A stretch of 64,000 nucleotides of DNA from Splendidivirga corallicola (GTDB lineage: Bacteria; Bacteroidota; Bacteroidia; Cytophagales; Cyclobacteriaceae): assembly GCA_030442035.1 (NCBI GenBank), contig JAUJEA010000009.1:186001-250000 (forward strand). Reading direction: 5' to 3'. Of the stretch, positions 1 through 9,198 are shown one piece after another. Numbering within the stretch: the stretch's first letter is position 1; the number at the start of each line of letters is the position of its first letter. A model generated the notes under the pieces. The model was not told the DNA's origin. It searched no databases and worked only from the letters and a program-made list of their open reading frames with translations. Made by a program: the position numbers and the translations under genes.

Positions 1-654
1 GGGGAATCGGAAGTACTCCTGGAATCTGATACTTTGATTGCAGTGTATGGAAAAGTAATCGATGCAGAAAATCAAAATCCGGTTAAAGCAAGATTTATTT
101 TTCGAAAGTTGCCTTATGGAGGTAATGTGGGAACCTCCAGTGTAAAGAGAGAAGATGGAGGTTATAAGCTAACACTCATGAAATCCTATCAATATAGTAT
201 TATCATTGAAGCTGATGGTTATCTTACTTACAATACCACACTGGAAACGATAGATCCCGATAAGAAGGGTAGTATTGAAAGAGATTTCGCATTAACACCC
301 GTTGGTACCGGAAAAACTTTAAGGTTAAAAAGCCTGATCTTTCAGCAAAGTAGTGCAAAGATCACCATTGAGTCATATGATGAATTAAATACTATTGTGA
401 ATATGATGAACCGTAATCCGGATATGATCATTCAATTAGAAGGTCATACGGATAATACAGGTCCGGCAGCACCGAATTTAAGGCTATCTCAACAGCGTGT
501 TGAATCAGTAAAAAGCTATTTGGTAAACCGAGGAATTCATAAGAAACGTATTAAACTCAAAGCTTTCGGAGGTACGATGCCTTTGTCGAGAGAAAATACG
601 GATGAAGCAAAGCGAATTAACAGAAGAGTTGAGGTAAGAATTATTGAAAACTAA
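1..654 (+). CDS. OmpA-family protein, C-terminal part (5' end outside window)
   Basis: The reading frame is open from the first base, so this is the 3' part of a longer gene; a TTG at 34 is not needed as a start. The visible part has a CarboxypepD-regulatory-like beta-sandwich followed by an OmpA C-terminal peptidoglycan-binding domain, with the LEGHTDNTG motif, an N-x3-S-x2-R segment and a closing NRRVEVRI. These are the same last two domains, in the same order, as in the protein encoded at 747-2759, so the two are probably tandem paralogs. By family knowledge the OmpA domain binds meso-diaminopimelate in peptidoglycan and anchors an outer-membrane or periplasmic complex. The missing N-terminus may hold PD40 repeats as in the neighbour; this is inference. 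Confidence 0.85.
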   Translation, partial: GESEVLLESDTLIAVYGKVIDAENQNPVKARFIFRKLPYGGNVGTSSVKREDGGYKLTLMKSYQYSIIIEADGYLTYNTTLETIDPDKKGSIERDFALTPVGTGKTLRLKSLIFQQSSAKITIESYDELNTIVNMMNRNPDMIIQLEGHTDNTGPAAPNLRLSQQRVESVKSYLVNRGIHKKRIKLKAFGGTMPLSRENTDEAKRINRRVEVRIIEN

Positions 655-746
655 AATATTATTGCTTATAATTATATTTAAAGCATACACTATTTTTAAT
701 CCTAAATCTATCATCTAAACACTTTCCTACGAAAATTGATCCTTTT

Positions 747-2759
747 ATGTTGAAGTATATAGTTTTTGGTTGGGCCTGCATTTTCGCAAGCTCAAATTTA
801 TTTGGGCAAGAAATTCAATGGGCATCTACAGTAATAGAATTTTCTTCGGAGCTCACCAGCGTTCAGTTTTCAGCAAATCAGGTTTTAGGAAAACCCAATG
901 CACTTCCGGCGGGTGGAGAAAACCCAAGTGCATGGACACCTGATAAACCAGACAGGGAAGAATTCATTAAAGTTGGTTTTGAAAAGCCCATGCATATTGA
1001 GCAGATAGCAGTTGGAGAATCATTCAACCCTTCAGCTATAAAAGATGTATACGCCTATGATGCCGAAGACAATGAACATTTGATGTTTACACTTAGTCCA
1101 AGTGCCAAGCCCATAAAAGGGAGAATGCTCACGATCTACTTTGATAGAACAGATTTTGAAGTGCATGCAATAAAACTGGTTTTTGACGGAGCAGCAGTAG
1201 ATGGATATTTCAGCATTGATGCCATTGGAATTTCGGATTCGAAAGTTCCGATTGAAGCGAAAATCAATATTTCCGATGAACTACAGGAGGGCATCATTCC
1301 TGAGCCTTTATCAGAAAAAATCAATAGCTCATATAAGGAACTTCGCCCTTTGATTTCCCCCGATGAAACAAAATTATTTTTCAGTAGAAGAAACCATCCG
1401 GACAACGTGGGTGGCATAGAAGATGATGAGGATATTTGGTATTCTGAACTTGACACCATCACAGGAGAATGGAAGGAGGCCATAAATCTTGGAAGACCCC
1501 TGAACAATGAAGGCCCCAATTTTGTGAGCGCCATAACACCTGATGGTAAATCTGTACTTTTAGTATTGGGTAATCAATATAGGAAAAATGGCAAAATGGC
1601 TGCAGGAGTCTCTGTAAGTAATATTGAGGGCAATGGTTGGTCGAAGCCGGAATCATTAGAAATTGTTAACGATTACAACTTCTCTCCAAAGGCCAATTAC
1701 TTTATGGCCAACAATCGAAAAGTGCTGATTATGTCAGTGGAGCGTGATGATTCCTATGGAGACCGGGACCTTTACGTTAGCTTTTTGAGAGATGATGGTA
1801 AATGGTCGGAGCCCCTTAACTTAGGATCGGATGTAAATACTGCCGGAGAAGAATCGGGACCTTATCTCGCTGCTGACGATAAAACCATGTATTTCTCATC
1901 CAAGGGTTTTAGCGGATATGGTGGTGACGATTTGTTCATCACCAGAAGGCTTGACAGCACGTGGACCAAGTGGTCAGAACCTCAAAACCTTGGGCCGGAT
2001 ATTAATTCTCCTGAGGATGACCAATACCTGATTATTGCTCCTTCCGGGGAGTATGCTTACTATTCAAAAGGACAGAAGGATGAGAACATGGATATTTTTA
2101 GATTGGAACTCCCTAAGTTTTATAAACCTGCTCCCGTCGTCCTTATTAAAGGAAAAGTATTTAATGCTAACACGAAACAACCTATTAGTGCTAAAATTGT
2201 GTACGAACAACTGAAAACCGGCGTGGAGGTTGGATTCACGAATTCCGATCCTAATACTGGTGAATACCAAATACTCCTGCCCGCAGGTGCTAATTATGGT
2301 TTTTTGGCTGAGCAAGATGGTTTTGTCTCTATAAGTGATAATATTGATCTTGATTCTCTTAAACAATACCAGGAAATTGAAAGAGATCTTTACCTTGTTC
2401 CGGTAGAGGTGGGAGTACCGTTTAGGCTTAACAATATTTTCTTTGACTTCGATAAATCAGTTCTGAAACCTGAATCTTTTGCAGAGCTTGATAGAATGGT
2501 TGAGTTTATGCAGGAAAATCCAAAAATGACATTTGAAATATCCGGACATACTGATTCGGATGGTACAGATGCCTACAATATAGGTTTGTCCAGAAGAAGG
2601 GCCGAGGCTGTTCATGACTTCTTTATTAAAAAAGGTGTAGATGCCAAACGATTAGTTGCCAAGGGTTATGGAGAAACCAGACCCATTGCAACGAATGAAA
2701 CTGATGAGGGAAGGCAGCAGAATAGAAGAGTGGAACTTGTAATTCTATCCAAAAAATAA
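747..2759 (+). CDS. PorE-like OmpA protein with PD40 propeller
   Basis: 670 residues from ATG, with a signal peptide ending near SSNLFGQ (residue 21). Domains in order: a discoidin-like beta-sandwich (about 25-165), several PD40/WD40-like propeller blades (about 195-450, recurrent SPDE, TPDG and D-x-D-I/L motifs), a carboxypeptidase-regulatory-like domain (about 465-555), and an OmpA C-terminal domain (about 565-670) with FDFDKS, SGHTDSDG and NRRVEL. Propeller, regulatory domain and OmpA in this order resemble PorE of Porphyromonas gingivalis, which ties the type IX secretion machine to peptidoglycan; PorE has TPR repeats instead of the discoidin-like part. It lies 92 bases after the preceding OmpA gene. 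A role in T9SS anchoring is inference, helped by the gldKLMN locus 20 kb downstream. Confidence 0.85.
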   Translation: MLKYIVFGWACIFASSNLFGQEIQWASTVIEFSSELTSVQFSANQVLGKPNALPAGGENPSAWTPDKPDREEFIKVGFEKPMHIEQIAVGESFNPSAIKDVYAYDAEDNEHLMFTLSPSAKPIKGRMLTIYFDRTDFEVHAIKLVFDGAAVDGYFSIDAIGISDSKVPIEAKINISDELQEGIIPEPLSEKINSSYKELRPLISPDETKLFFSRRNHPDNVGGIEDDEDIWYSELDTITGEWKEAINLGRPLNNEGPNFVSAITPDGKSVLLVLGNQYRKNGKMAAGVSVSNIEGNGWSKPESLEIVNDYNFSPKANYFMANNRKVLIMSVERDDSYGDRDLYVSFLRDDGKWSEPLNLGSDVNTAGEESGPYLAADDKTMYFSSKGFSGYGGDDLFITRRLDSTWTKWSEPQNLGPDINSPEDDQYLIIAPSGEYAYYSKGQKDENMDIFRLELPKFYKPAPVVLIKGKVFNANTKQPISAKIVYEQLKTGVEVGFTNSDPNTGEYQILLPAGANYGFLAEQDGFVSISDNIDLDSLKQYQEIERDLYLVPVEVGVPFRLNNIFFDFDKSVLKPESFAELDRMVEFMQENPKMTFEISGHTDSDGTDAYNIGLSRRRAEAVHDFFIKKGVDAKRLVAKGYGETRPIATNETDEGRQQNRRVELVILSKK

Positions 2760-2979
2760 TATTGGCAAATTTCAGTAGGACTACTTATTAAGTTGACAAT
2801 TTGTTGATTCATCTTGGCAATGGTCCATTATTAGCAAATTGAACCCGGCATTGTGATCAAGAGCTGGGTATTACTTTAACCGTTCATCATTTCAGTGAAT
2901 GTTGTCCGGTCAAGTTTCTGATATTGCTTCTTATATATTATTGGGATATCAATCGCTCCAAACCATGGATTACCCGGCA

Positions 2980-3891
2980 ATGAATAAAAAAGTGTTAATT
3001 ACAGGAGGAACGGGACTTGTTGGGAAAAGATTAACAGAAATTCTGATTTCTCAAGGTTGTGAAGTGTCCTATTTGAGCAGAAGCAAGAAAAAGTTAGCGG
3101 GAGTAAGCGTTTTTAAATGGGATATAAAAAAGAATTTCATTGAGGAAGGAGCATTAGAAAATATTGATTGTATCATTCATTTGGCAGGTGCTGGAGTTGC
3201 GGAAAGAAGATGGTCTAAGGAATACAAGGATGTCATTAGGGATAGCAGAGTAAATTCCTCAGAACTACTGCTACAAGCATTGAAATCTTCAGGAAATAAG
3301 GTTAAAACATTTATCTCAGCCTCTGCCATAGGTATCTATGGTTTCGATACCGGGTCAGGAATTGTTTCGGAGGAGAGTGAATATGGAACTGATTTTCTGG
3401 CGCATGTGACCAGGGAATGGGAAGAGAAAGTAGATCAAGTAGTCGACTTAAATAAGAGATTGGTGAAGCTTAGAATTGGCATGGTTCTAAGCAAAGATGG
3501 TGGAGCACTCTCTAAAATGATCGGTCCTGCAAAGCTTGGATTAGGTGCCGGATTTGGTAGTGGTAAGCAATACCTCAGTTGGATCCATATTGATGATCTC
3601 TGCGCAATGTTTATAAAAGCCATTGAGTCAGATGATCTGCACGGATCATATAATGCTGTGGCCCCGAGTCCTATTACAAACTATGAATTTGCCAAAACGC
3701 TCTCGAAGGTATTAAGGCGGCCTTTTTTTGCTCCAAATGTTCCTGGCTTTCTCTTAAAAATTGTATTGGGAGAAATGGCAAATCTTGTCTTGGGAGGTTC
3801 AAAAGTTTCCAGCAAGAAAATAGAATCAATGGGTTTCCAGTTTAAGTTTAGAGACTTGGAAAATGCCATAATTGATTTGTTGAAGAAGTAA
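2980..3891 (+). CDS. TIGR01777-family NAD-dependent epimerase/SDR protein
   Basis: An extended short-chain dehydrogenase-like protein. It opens with the Rossmann motif GGTGLVGKRL a few residues after the chosen ATG at 2980. In-frame starts also exist at 2965 and 2899, but they would put 5 or 27 atypical residues before the nucleotide fold. The C-terminus (VPGFLLKIVLGEMANLVLGG and following) matches the DUF1731 tail of the TIGR01777 family, and the length of 303 residues is usual. YfcH-type members have no firmly known substrate; a nucleotide-sugar or similar substrate is possible. The protein has no signal peptide and should be cytoplasmic. It stands alone between an OmpA gene and the LOG gene. 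Confidence 0.85.
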   Translation: MNKKVLITGGTGLVGKRLTEILISQGCEVSYLSRSKKKLAGVSVFKWDIKKNFIEEGALENIDCIIHLAGAGVAERRWSKEYKDVIRDSRVNSSELLLQALKSSGNKVKTFISASAIGIYGFDTGSGIVSEESEYGTDFLAHVTREWEEKVDQVVDLNKRLVKLRIGMVLSKDGGALSKMIGPAKLGLGAGFGSGKQYLSWIHIDDLCAMFIKAIESDDLHGSYNAVAPSPITNYEFAKTLSKVLRRPFFAPNVPGFLLKIVLGEMANLVLGGSKVSSKKIESMGFQFKFRDLENAIIDLLKK

Positions 3892-4059
3892 AGGCATTAA
3901 ACTTATTAACGAAAACAGGCGTTATCAAAAAGAGATACCATAAGCTACATTTTGTTATTACTGGTGTAATATTTATTTTTTAAGGTATTTTAAAAAAGAT
4001 GAAAAGATTGGCATATTGTAAGGCTGATCATAACTTGAAAAGAAGTAGAGGCGATTTTA

Positions 4060-4818
4060 ATGGAAGAAAGAAAAAATAAGATATTAGAGCATGAAAACCA
4101 TGTAAATAATATGGTTGAGGAGCATAAAATAAGACAAGCATTTAAGGATCGTGATTGGAACGAGATAAAAAGTTCAAATTCCTGGGTGATTTTTAAGGTA
4201 ATGTCTGAATTTGTTGAAGGCTTTGAGAAATTAGCGAAAATTGGCCCTTGTGTTTCAATTTTTGGTTCTGCCAGAACTCTGAGCACGCACAAATACTATA
4301 AAATGGCAGAGGAAATTGCTGCAAAGTTAGTTCGGCATGGTTATGGTGTGATTACTGGTGGTGGACCTGGCATTATGGAAGCTGGTAACAAAGGTGCCAG
4401 GGATGCAGGAGGAAAGTCCGTAGGATTAAATATTATTTTGCCATTCGAACAAGAAGGTAACATATATATAGATCCTGATAAATTGATCACTTTTGATTAT
4501 TTCTTTGTGCGCAAAGTGATGTTCGTGAAATATGCTCAGGGATTTATTGTCATGCCAGGAGGATTTGGTACGCTTGATGAGTTGTTTGAGGCCATTACCC
4601 TGATCCAAACAAAAAAAATCGGAAGATTCCCCATTGTTCTAGTAGGCAAGAATTATTGGGGAGGTTTATTCGATTGGGTGAAAGATGTTATGTTAAAGCA
4701 GGAAAAAAACATTAGCCCGGAAGATTTGGATCTAGTGAAGTTGGTTGATGACCCTACTGAAGCGGTAAGAGAGATTGATGATTTTTATTCGAAGTATTTA
4801 TTATCTCCAAATTTTTAA
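4060..4818 (+). CDS. LOG-family protein (nucleotide 5'-monophosphate phosphoribohydrolase-like)
   Basis: 252 residues. The Rossmann-like fold carries the two LOG signatures: GGGPGIMEAGNKGA (about residues 101-114) and PGGFGTLDE (166-174), which supplies the catalytic Arg/Glu region. Family members hydrolyse the N-glycosidic bond of nucleoside monophosphates, as in cytokinin riboside 5'-monophosphate activation or nucleotide salvage; many were once mislabelled lysine decarboxylases. About 55 charged N-terminal residues precede the core, so this belongs to a longer subgroup. The next gene begins two bases after the stop, which suggests one transcript with the lytic transglycosylase. The true substrate cannot be read from the sequence. 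Confidence 0.88.
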   Translation: MEERKNKILEHENHVNNMVEEHKIRQAFKDRDWNEIKSSNSWVIFKVMSEFVEGFEKLAKIGPCVSIFGSARTLSTHKYYKMAEEIAAKLVRHGYGVITGGGPGIMEAGNKGARDAGGKSVGLNIILPFEQEGNIYIDPDKLITFDYFFVRKVMFVKYAQGFIVMPGGFGTLDELFEAITLIQTKKIGRFPIVLVGKNYWGGLFDWVKDVMLKQEKNISPEDLDLVKLVDDPTEAVREIDDFYSKYLLSPNF

Positions 4819-4820
4819 CA

Positions 4821-5870
4821 TTGAAAGAAGTAACAAATCTTATATTGATCGGAGTTATTGTAGTCCTTGGCTCATATATTCTTTATGATAAAGCAAAAGC
4901 CAAAGGAGAACTTAATACAAACGCTCGTGTGGTGAAGGTTTATCCTGAGGGACAAAAGGTTTTTACTTTTGATGTGCCTTCCAATTTGAATTTTGCAGGA
5001 GAACGTGTTCCTATTGAAAATTATGATATCAAAGAAAGATACGACCGTGAAATTCATATCAACACTTACTGGCATTCCAGTACTTTATTTATGATCAAAA
5101 GAGCCAATCGATGGTTTCCGGTAATTGAGCCCATTCTCCAAAAGAATGGTGTTCCAAACGATTTTAAATACCTGGCATTAATCGAAAGTTCTCTGACGAA
5201 TGCCATTTCACCGGCTAATGCGGTGGGTTTTTGGCAGCTATTGAAAGCCACAGCTAAAGAGCGTGGTTTGGAGGTTAGTTCGGAAGTAGATGAGCGATAT
5301 CATCCTGTTAAATCAACTGAAGCTGCTTGCAGGTACTTGTTACGTGCCTATGAAAAATTTGGTAACTGGACGAATGTCGCAGCTTCCTATAACATGGGAG
5401 TTGCAGGACTAACCAGGCGTTTAAATGAGCAAAAAGTCACTTCTTATTATGATCTTTTATTAAATGAGGAAACCTCTCGCTATGTATTCAGGGCTTTGGC
5501 TTTGAAGGAGATTATGGAGAATCCAGGTAAGTATGGCTATGAAATACCATCTGAACATCTTTATGCCAATTTTCCGATTAAAGAAGTCAAGGTAACATCA
5601 ACGATTTCGAATCTTGTTGATTTTTCAAATTCATTAGGCATCAACTATAAAACCCTGAAATTGTATAATCCATGGCTAAGAAAACAAAGATTATCGGTTA
5701 GAAGGGGTAAGTTTTACATCATATCACTTCCTCATACCGTATCAGATGAGTTAATAGCCGAAATCAACCGAAAGGGTGAGAAAGGAAATAATGGCTCATA
5801 CAACAATGGTCAGACAGATGAGGAAACTTATGTGCGAAACTTCGAAGATTTTCAAACACAACCACAATAA
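4821..5870 (+). CDS. Membrane-anchored lytic transglycosylase, MltD/Slt type
   Basis: 349 residues from a TTG start two bases after the LOG stop codon, so translation is probably coupled. An N-terminal hydrophobic segment (about 5-22) should serve as signal anchor. The GH23-like SLT domain spans about 95-230 and includes the catalytic Glu in ALIESSL (about E122), the A-x-G-x-W-Q segment and the AASYNMG motif. The C-terminal 80 residues look like a diverged LysM region (TVSDELIAEIN). The enzyme should cleave the MurNAc-GlcNAc bond of peptidoglycan in the periplasm to give 1,6-anhydro ends. The last 30 residues are Gly/Asn/Gln-rich and probably disordered. Confidence 0.88.
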   Translation: MKEVTNLILIGVIVVLGSYILYDKAKAKGELNTNARVVKVYPEGQKVFTFDVPSNLNFAGERVPIENYDIKERYDREIHINTYWHSSTLFMIKRANRWFPVIEPILQKNGVPNDFKYLALIESSLTNAISPANAVGFWQLLKATAKERGLEVSSEVDERYHPVKSTEAACRYLLRAYEKFGNWTNVAASYNMGVAGLTRRLNEQKVTSYYDLLLNEETSRYVFRALALKEIMENPGKYGYEIPSEHLYANFPIKEVKVTSTISNLVDFSNSLGINYKTLKLYNPWLRKQRLSVRRGKFYIISLPHTVSDELIAEINRKGEKGNNGSYNNGQTDEETYVRNFEDFQTQPQ

Positions 5871-6263
5871 TTCCCCTGGATTAAGATCATAAAAGCTTAG
5901 CATTACAAAGTACCCAAGCTGCTGTAAACAAAAGCTGCTCTATTACACAATTCGCATAATAATTAGTTGAACCTGAAAAAATATCATTTGATTTTGCATG
6001 AAAGGATGATTGCCTTGTTCAGTCAAGATTTTAGATGAAAAACTAGAGAAAAATTACGAATTTCGAATGACAAATTAAGATTGATTTTCGAATGGAAATT
6101 TCTTTAATACTTTTTTAAAAAATGTCTTTCTACTAAATACTTTCTACTTATTACTATGGCAAGGGCTTTTTTAAGGGGGCTAATTGACTTTCAATGTCAA
6201 ACTTGAAACCATTTTTAGACATTTGAGTTATATTAGCTGGTTAGAAAGAAGCAGCGATTTTTG
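5871..6263. other. Intergenic region upstream of uvrA
   Basis: 393 AT-rich bases without a credible reading frame. It contains a 26-base dispersed repeat (6052-6077) that recurs inverted near 55.9 kb, and a weak dyad (AATGTC at about 6194 with GACATT about 25 bases on). No LexA-like box or clear TAnnTTTG promoter was identified, so how uvrA is driven is not visible. Confidence 0.6.
6052..6077 (+). repeat. Dispersed 26-base intergenic repeat, copy 1
   Basis: This 26-base segment begins AATTACGAATTTC. It matches the reverse complement of 55946-55971 at 24 of 26 positions. Both copies lie in gene-free DNA, which suggests a small dispersed element. Confidence 0.6.
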
Positions 6264-9125
6264 ATGTCACAAACGAAGGAAATTATAAAGGAACATTCAA
6301 ACGGATTTGATCTAACGGGTCATAGCAATATTGAAATATTTGGGGCAAGGGAACACAATTTAAAAAATATTGATGTCAGCTTTCCCCGGAACAAACTTGT
6401 GGTCGTTACCGGGATTAGTGGTAGCGGGAAATCTTCACTTGCATTTGATACCATTTATGCAGAAGGACAAAGACGGTATATGGAAAGTTTTTCTGCTTAT
6501 GCCCGATCTTTCATTGGAGACCTGGAAAGACCTGATGTTGACAAAATCAATGGATTGAGCCCTGTGATTTCAATTGAGCAGAAGACCACCTCCAGGAATC
6601 CCAGATCAACGGTAGGAACTGTTACTGAAATTTACGATTTCATGAGGTTGTTGTTTGCAAGAGCTTCTGAAGCATATTCGTATGAGACAGGCGAAAAAAT
6701 GACTCGTCAATCCGAAGATCAGATTATTGATCTGATCATCAAGAATTTCACAGATGAAAAATTGATTCTGCTTGCACCGATTGTCAAAGGTAGAAAAGGG
6801 CACTATCGTGAACTCTTTCAGCAAATTAGAAAGCTGGGCTTCACCAAAGTGAGAGTCGATGGTGCAGTTGTTGAAATCGAACCAAAGATGCAGGTAGATC
6901 GATACAAGATCCATGATATAGAAATTGTCGTTGACAGGATCGTAGTTACTGATAAGGATAAGTATAGAATAGGACAATCGGTGAAAGCAGCATTGCATCA
7001 CGGAAAAGGAATTATCATGTTGCTGGATACCAATGAAAAACTCCATTACTTTTCAAAAATGTTGATGGATCCTAAAACAGGTTTGGCATATGATGAGCCA
7101 GCGCCCAACACCTTTTCCTTCAATTCTCCTTATGGGGCATGTCCTACCTGCAAAGGTTTGGGAAAAATTGAAGAAATCACTAAAGAATCAATTGTACCGG
7201 ATCCAAAGTTGAGTATTAGCCGTGGAGGTATAACTCCCCTGGGTGAGTATAGGGACATATGGATTTTTAAAAAGATTGAAGCAATTCTCAAAAGATATAA
7301 AGTTAATTTAAGTACACCAATAAAAGATCTTCCGGAAGAAGCGCTCGATGTTATACTTTACGGATCGAATGTTCCGGTTGCCGTTAGCTCAACAAAATAC
7401 CCGGGAACCGATTGGCATACAAAATTTGAAGGAGTTGTAAATTTTCTTGAAAAACAAAAAGATACCGGGTCGGAGAAAATCCAAAAATGGATAAGTGATT
7501 TTACAGAGATCCGCGTTTGCCCTGATTGCGAAGGTGCAAGGCTGAAAAAAGAATCCCTTCATTTCAAACTTGACAATAAAAACATATTCGAGCTGGCTTC
7601 CATGAGTATTCGGCAGTTAAGATCGTGGTTTGACAATATTGAAGAAAGATTGGATGAAAGGCAAAATCGTATAGCGGTTGAAGTTTTAAAAGAAATCAGG
7701 AAAAGGATTGGTTTTCTTTTTGATATCGGGCTTGATTATCTGGACCTGAATCGCCCTTTGAGAACGTTGTCGGGGGGAGAATCGCAACGAATTCGATTAG
7801 CTACACAAATAGGTACTCAATTGGTAGGGGTTTTATACATTCTTGACGAACCAAGCATTGGACTTCATCAGCGAGATAATGTCAAACTTATTAAAGCCTT
7901 ACAGGATCTTCGTGATCTCGGCAATTCGGTAATTGTTGTGGAGCATGATAAAGATATGATGTTGCAGTCAGATCATATCATCGATATTGGACCTGGAGCC
8001 GGCTTGCATGGAGGGCAGATAGTTGCCCAAGGTTCTCCAAAGACTTTTTTAAAATTAAATAGCAAAACTGCAGCTTATCTAAAGAACGACTTAACCATTG
8101 CAGTTCCTGAGAATCGCAGGGAGGGAAATGGACAAAAACTCCGTTTGAAAGGTGCTTCAGGGAATAATCTGAAAAATGTGAATGTTACATTTCCGCTGGG
8201 AAAAATGATTTGTGTGACCGGGGTTTCAGGTAGCGGAAAATCAACTTTGATCCATGAAACACTGTTTCCGTTGTTGAGCCAGAAATTCTATCGGTCTAAA
8301 AAAACACCGATGTCTCACGAGACTGTGGAGGGGTTGGATCATTTGGATAAAGTAATCGAGGTAGATCAATCTCCGATCGGGAGAACACCAAGATCAAATC
8401 CAGCTACTTATACCGGTGTGTTTACTGAGATCAGGGCACTGTTTAAAGAACTTCCCGAAGCTAAGATCAGGGGATATAAGGCCGGACGTTTTTCCTTTAA
8501 TGTTCAGGGAGGTCGCTGTGAAACTTGTGAAGGAGCTGGAATGAAGCTTATAGAAATGGATTTTCTGCCTGACGTATATGTACCATGCGAAACTTGCAAG
8601 GGTAAAAGATATAACAGAGAAACCCTTGAAGTGAGATATAAAGGAAAATCTATTGCAGATGTTTTGGACATGACCGTAGAACAAGCCACTGATTTTTTTC
8701 AAAACCATCCAAAGATCCTTCGAAAAGTAAAAACGCTCAATGATGTTGGGCTTGGATACATCACCTTGGGGCAACATGCAACGACGCTGTCGGGTGGTGA
8801 GGCACAACGGGTAAAGTTAGCTTCAGAATTATCCAAAAGGGACACGGGCCAAACAATGTATATTTTAGATGAACCAACCACCGGATTGCACTTTCAGGAC
8901 ATTCAACATTTACTTAATGTTCTTAACAAATTGGTGGATAAGGGAAATACGGTTTTGATCATTGAACACAATCTTGATATCATTAAGGTATCCGATTATA
9001 TTATCGATCTTGGGCCTGAAGGTGGTGATAGCGGAGGTGAGCTTGTGGCACAAGGAACACCAGAGGAAATCATCAAAAACAAGAAAAGTTACACAGGTCA
9101 ATATTTGAAAGTAGAATTGATTTGA
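6264..9125 (+). CDS. uvrA: Excinuclease ABC subunit A
   Basis: UvrA, the damage-sensing ATPase of nucleotide excision repair, which loads UvrB on lesions. The ATG at 6264 is preferred over the TTG immediately before it; length is 953 residues, usual for the family. Two ABC modules are complete: Walker A GISGSGKSSLAFDT near residue 50 and GVSGSGKSTL near 655, each with its own signature (LSGGESQRIRLA and LSGGEAQRVKLA) and Walker B ending DEPS or DEPT. The zinc-binding cysteine pairs are present (CPTCKGLG, CPDCEGA, then CETCEGAG and CETCKGKRY). The last 20 codons recur as a diverged copy at 10661-10720, so the 3' end has been duplicated. Confidence 0.98.
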   Translation: MSQTKEIIKEHSNGFDLTGHSNIEIFGAREHNLKNIDVSFPRNKLVVVTGISGSGKSSLAFDTIYAEGQRRYMESFSAYARSFIGDLERPDVDKINGLSPVISIEQKTTSRNPRSTVGTVTEIYDFMRLLFARASEAYSYETGEKMTRQSEDQIIDLIIKNFTDEKLILLAPIVKGRKGHYRELFQQIRKLGFTKVRVDGAVVEIEPKMQVDRYKIHDIEIVVDRIVVTDKDKYRIGQSVKAALHHGKGIIMLLDTNEKLHYFSKMLMDPKTGLAYDEPAPNTFSFNSPYGACPTCKGLGKIEEITKESIVPDPKLSISRGGITPLGEYRDIWIFKKIEAILKRYKVNLSTPIKDLPEEALDVILYGSNVPVAVSSTKYPGTDWHTKFEGVVNFLEKQKDTGSEKIQKWISDFTEIRVCPDCEGARLKKESLHFKLDNKNIFELASMSIRQLRSWFDNIEERLDERQNRIAVEVLKEIRKRIGFLFDIGLDYLDLNRPLRTLSGGESQRIRLATQIGTQLVGVLYILDEPSIGLHQRDNVKLIKALQDLRDLGNSVIVVEHDKDMMLQSDHIIDIGPGAGLHGGQIVAQGSPKTFLKLNSKTAAYLKNDLTIAVPENRREGNGQKLRLKGASGNNLKNVNVTFPLGKMICVTGVSGSGKSTLIHETLFPLLSQKFYRSKKTPMSHETVEGLDHLDKVIEVDQSPIGRTPRSNPATYTGVFTEIRALFKELPEAKIRGYKAGRFSFNVQGGRCETCEGAGMKLIEMDFLPDVYVPCETCKGKRYNRETLEVRYKGKSIADVLDMTVEQATDFFQNHPKILRKVKTLNDVGLGYITLGQHATTLSGGEAQRVKLASELSKRDTGQTMYILDEPTTGLHFQDIQHLLNVLNKLVDKGNTVLIIEHNLDIIKVSDYIIDLGPEGGDSGGELVAQGTPEEIIKNKKSYTGQYLKVELI

Positions 9126-9198
9126 TGGACAAAGCTCTTCTTTTACTTTTAGGCCATTTACAGCCATGAAAATAAAAGAACCTTTTAAACCATCAATC

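Noticed and set aside
6606-7046. Minus-strand open frame of 146 codons within uvrA
   Set aside because: Antisense to conserved UvrA coding sequence and without family features.
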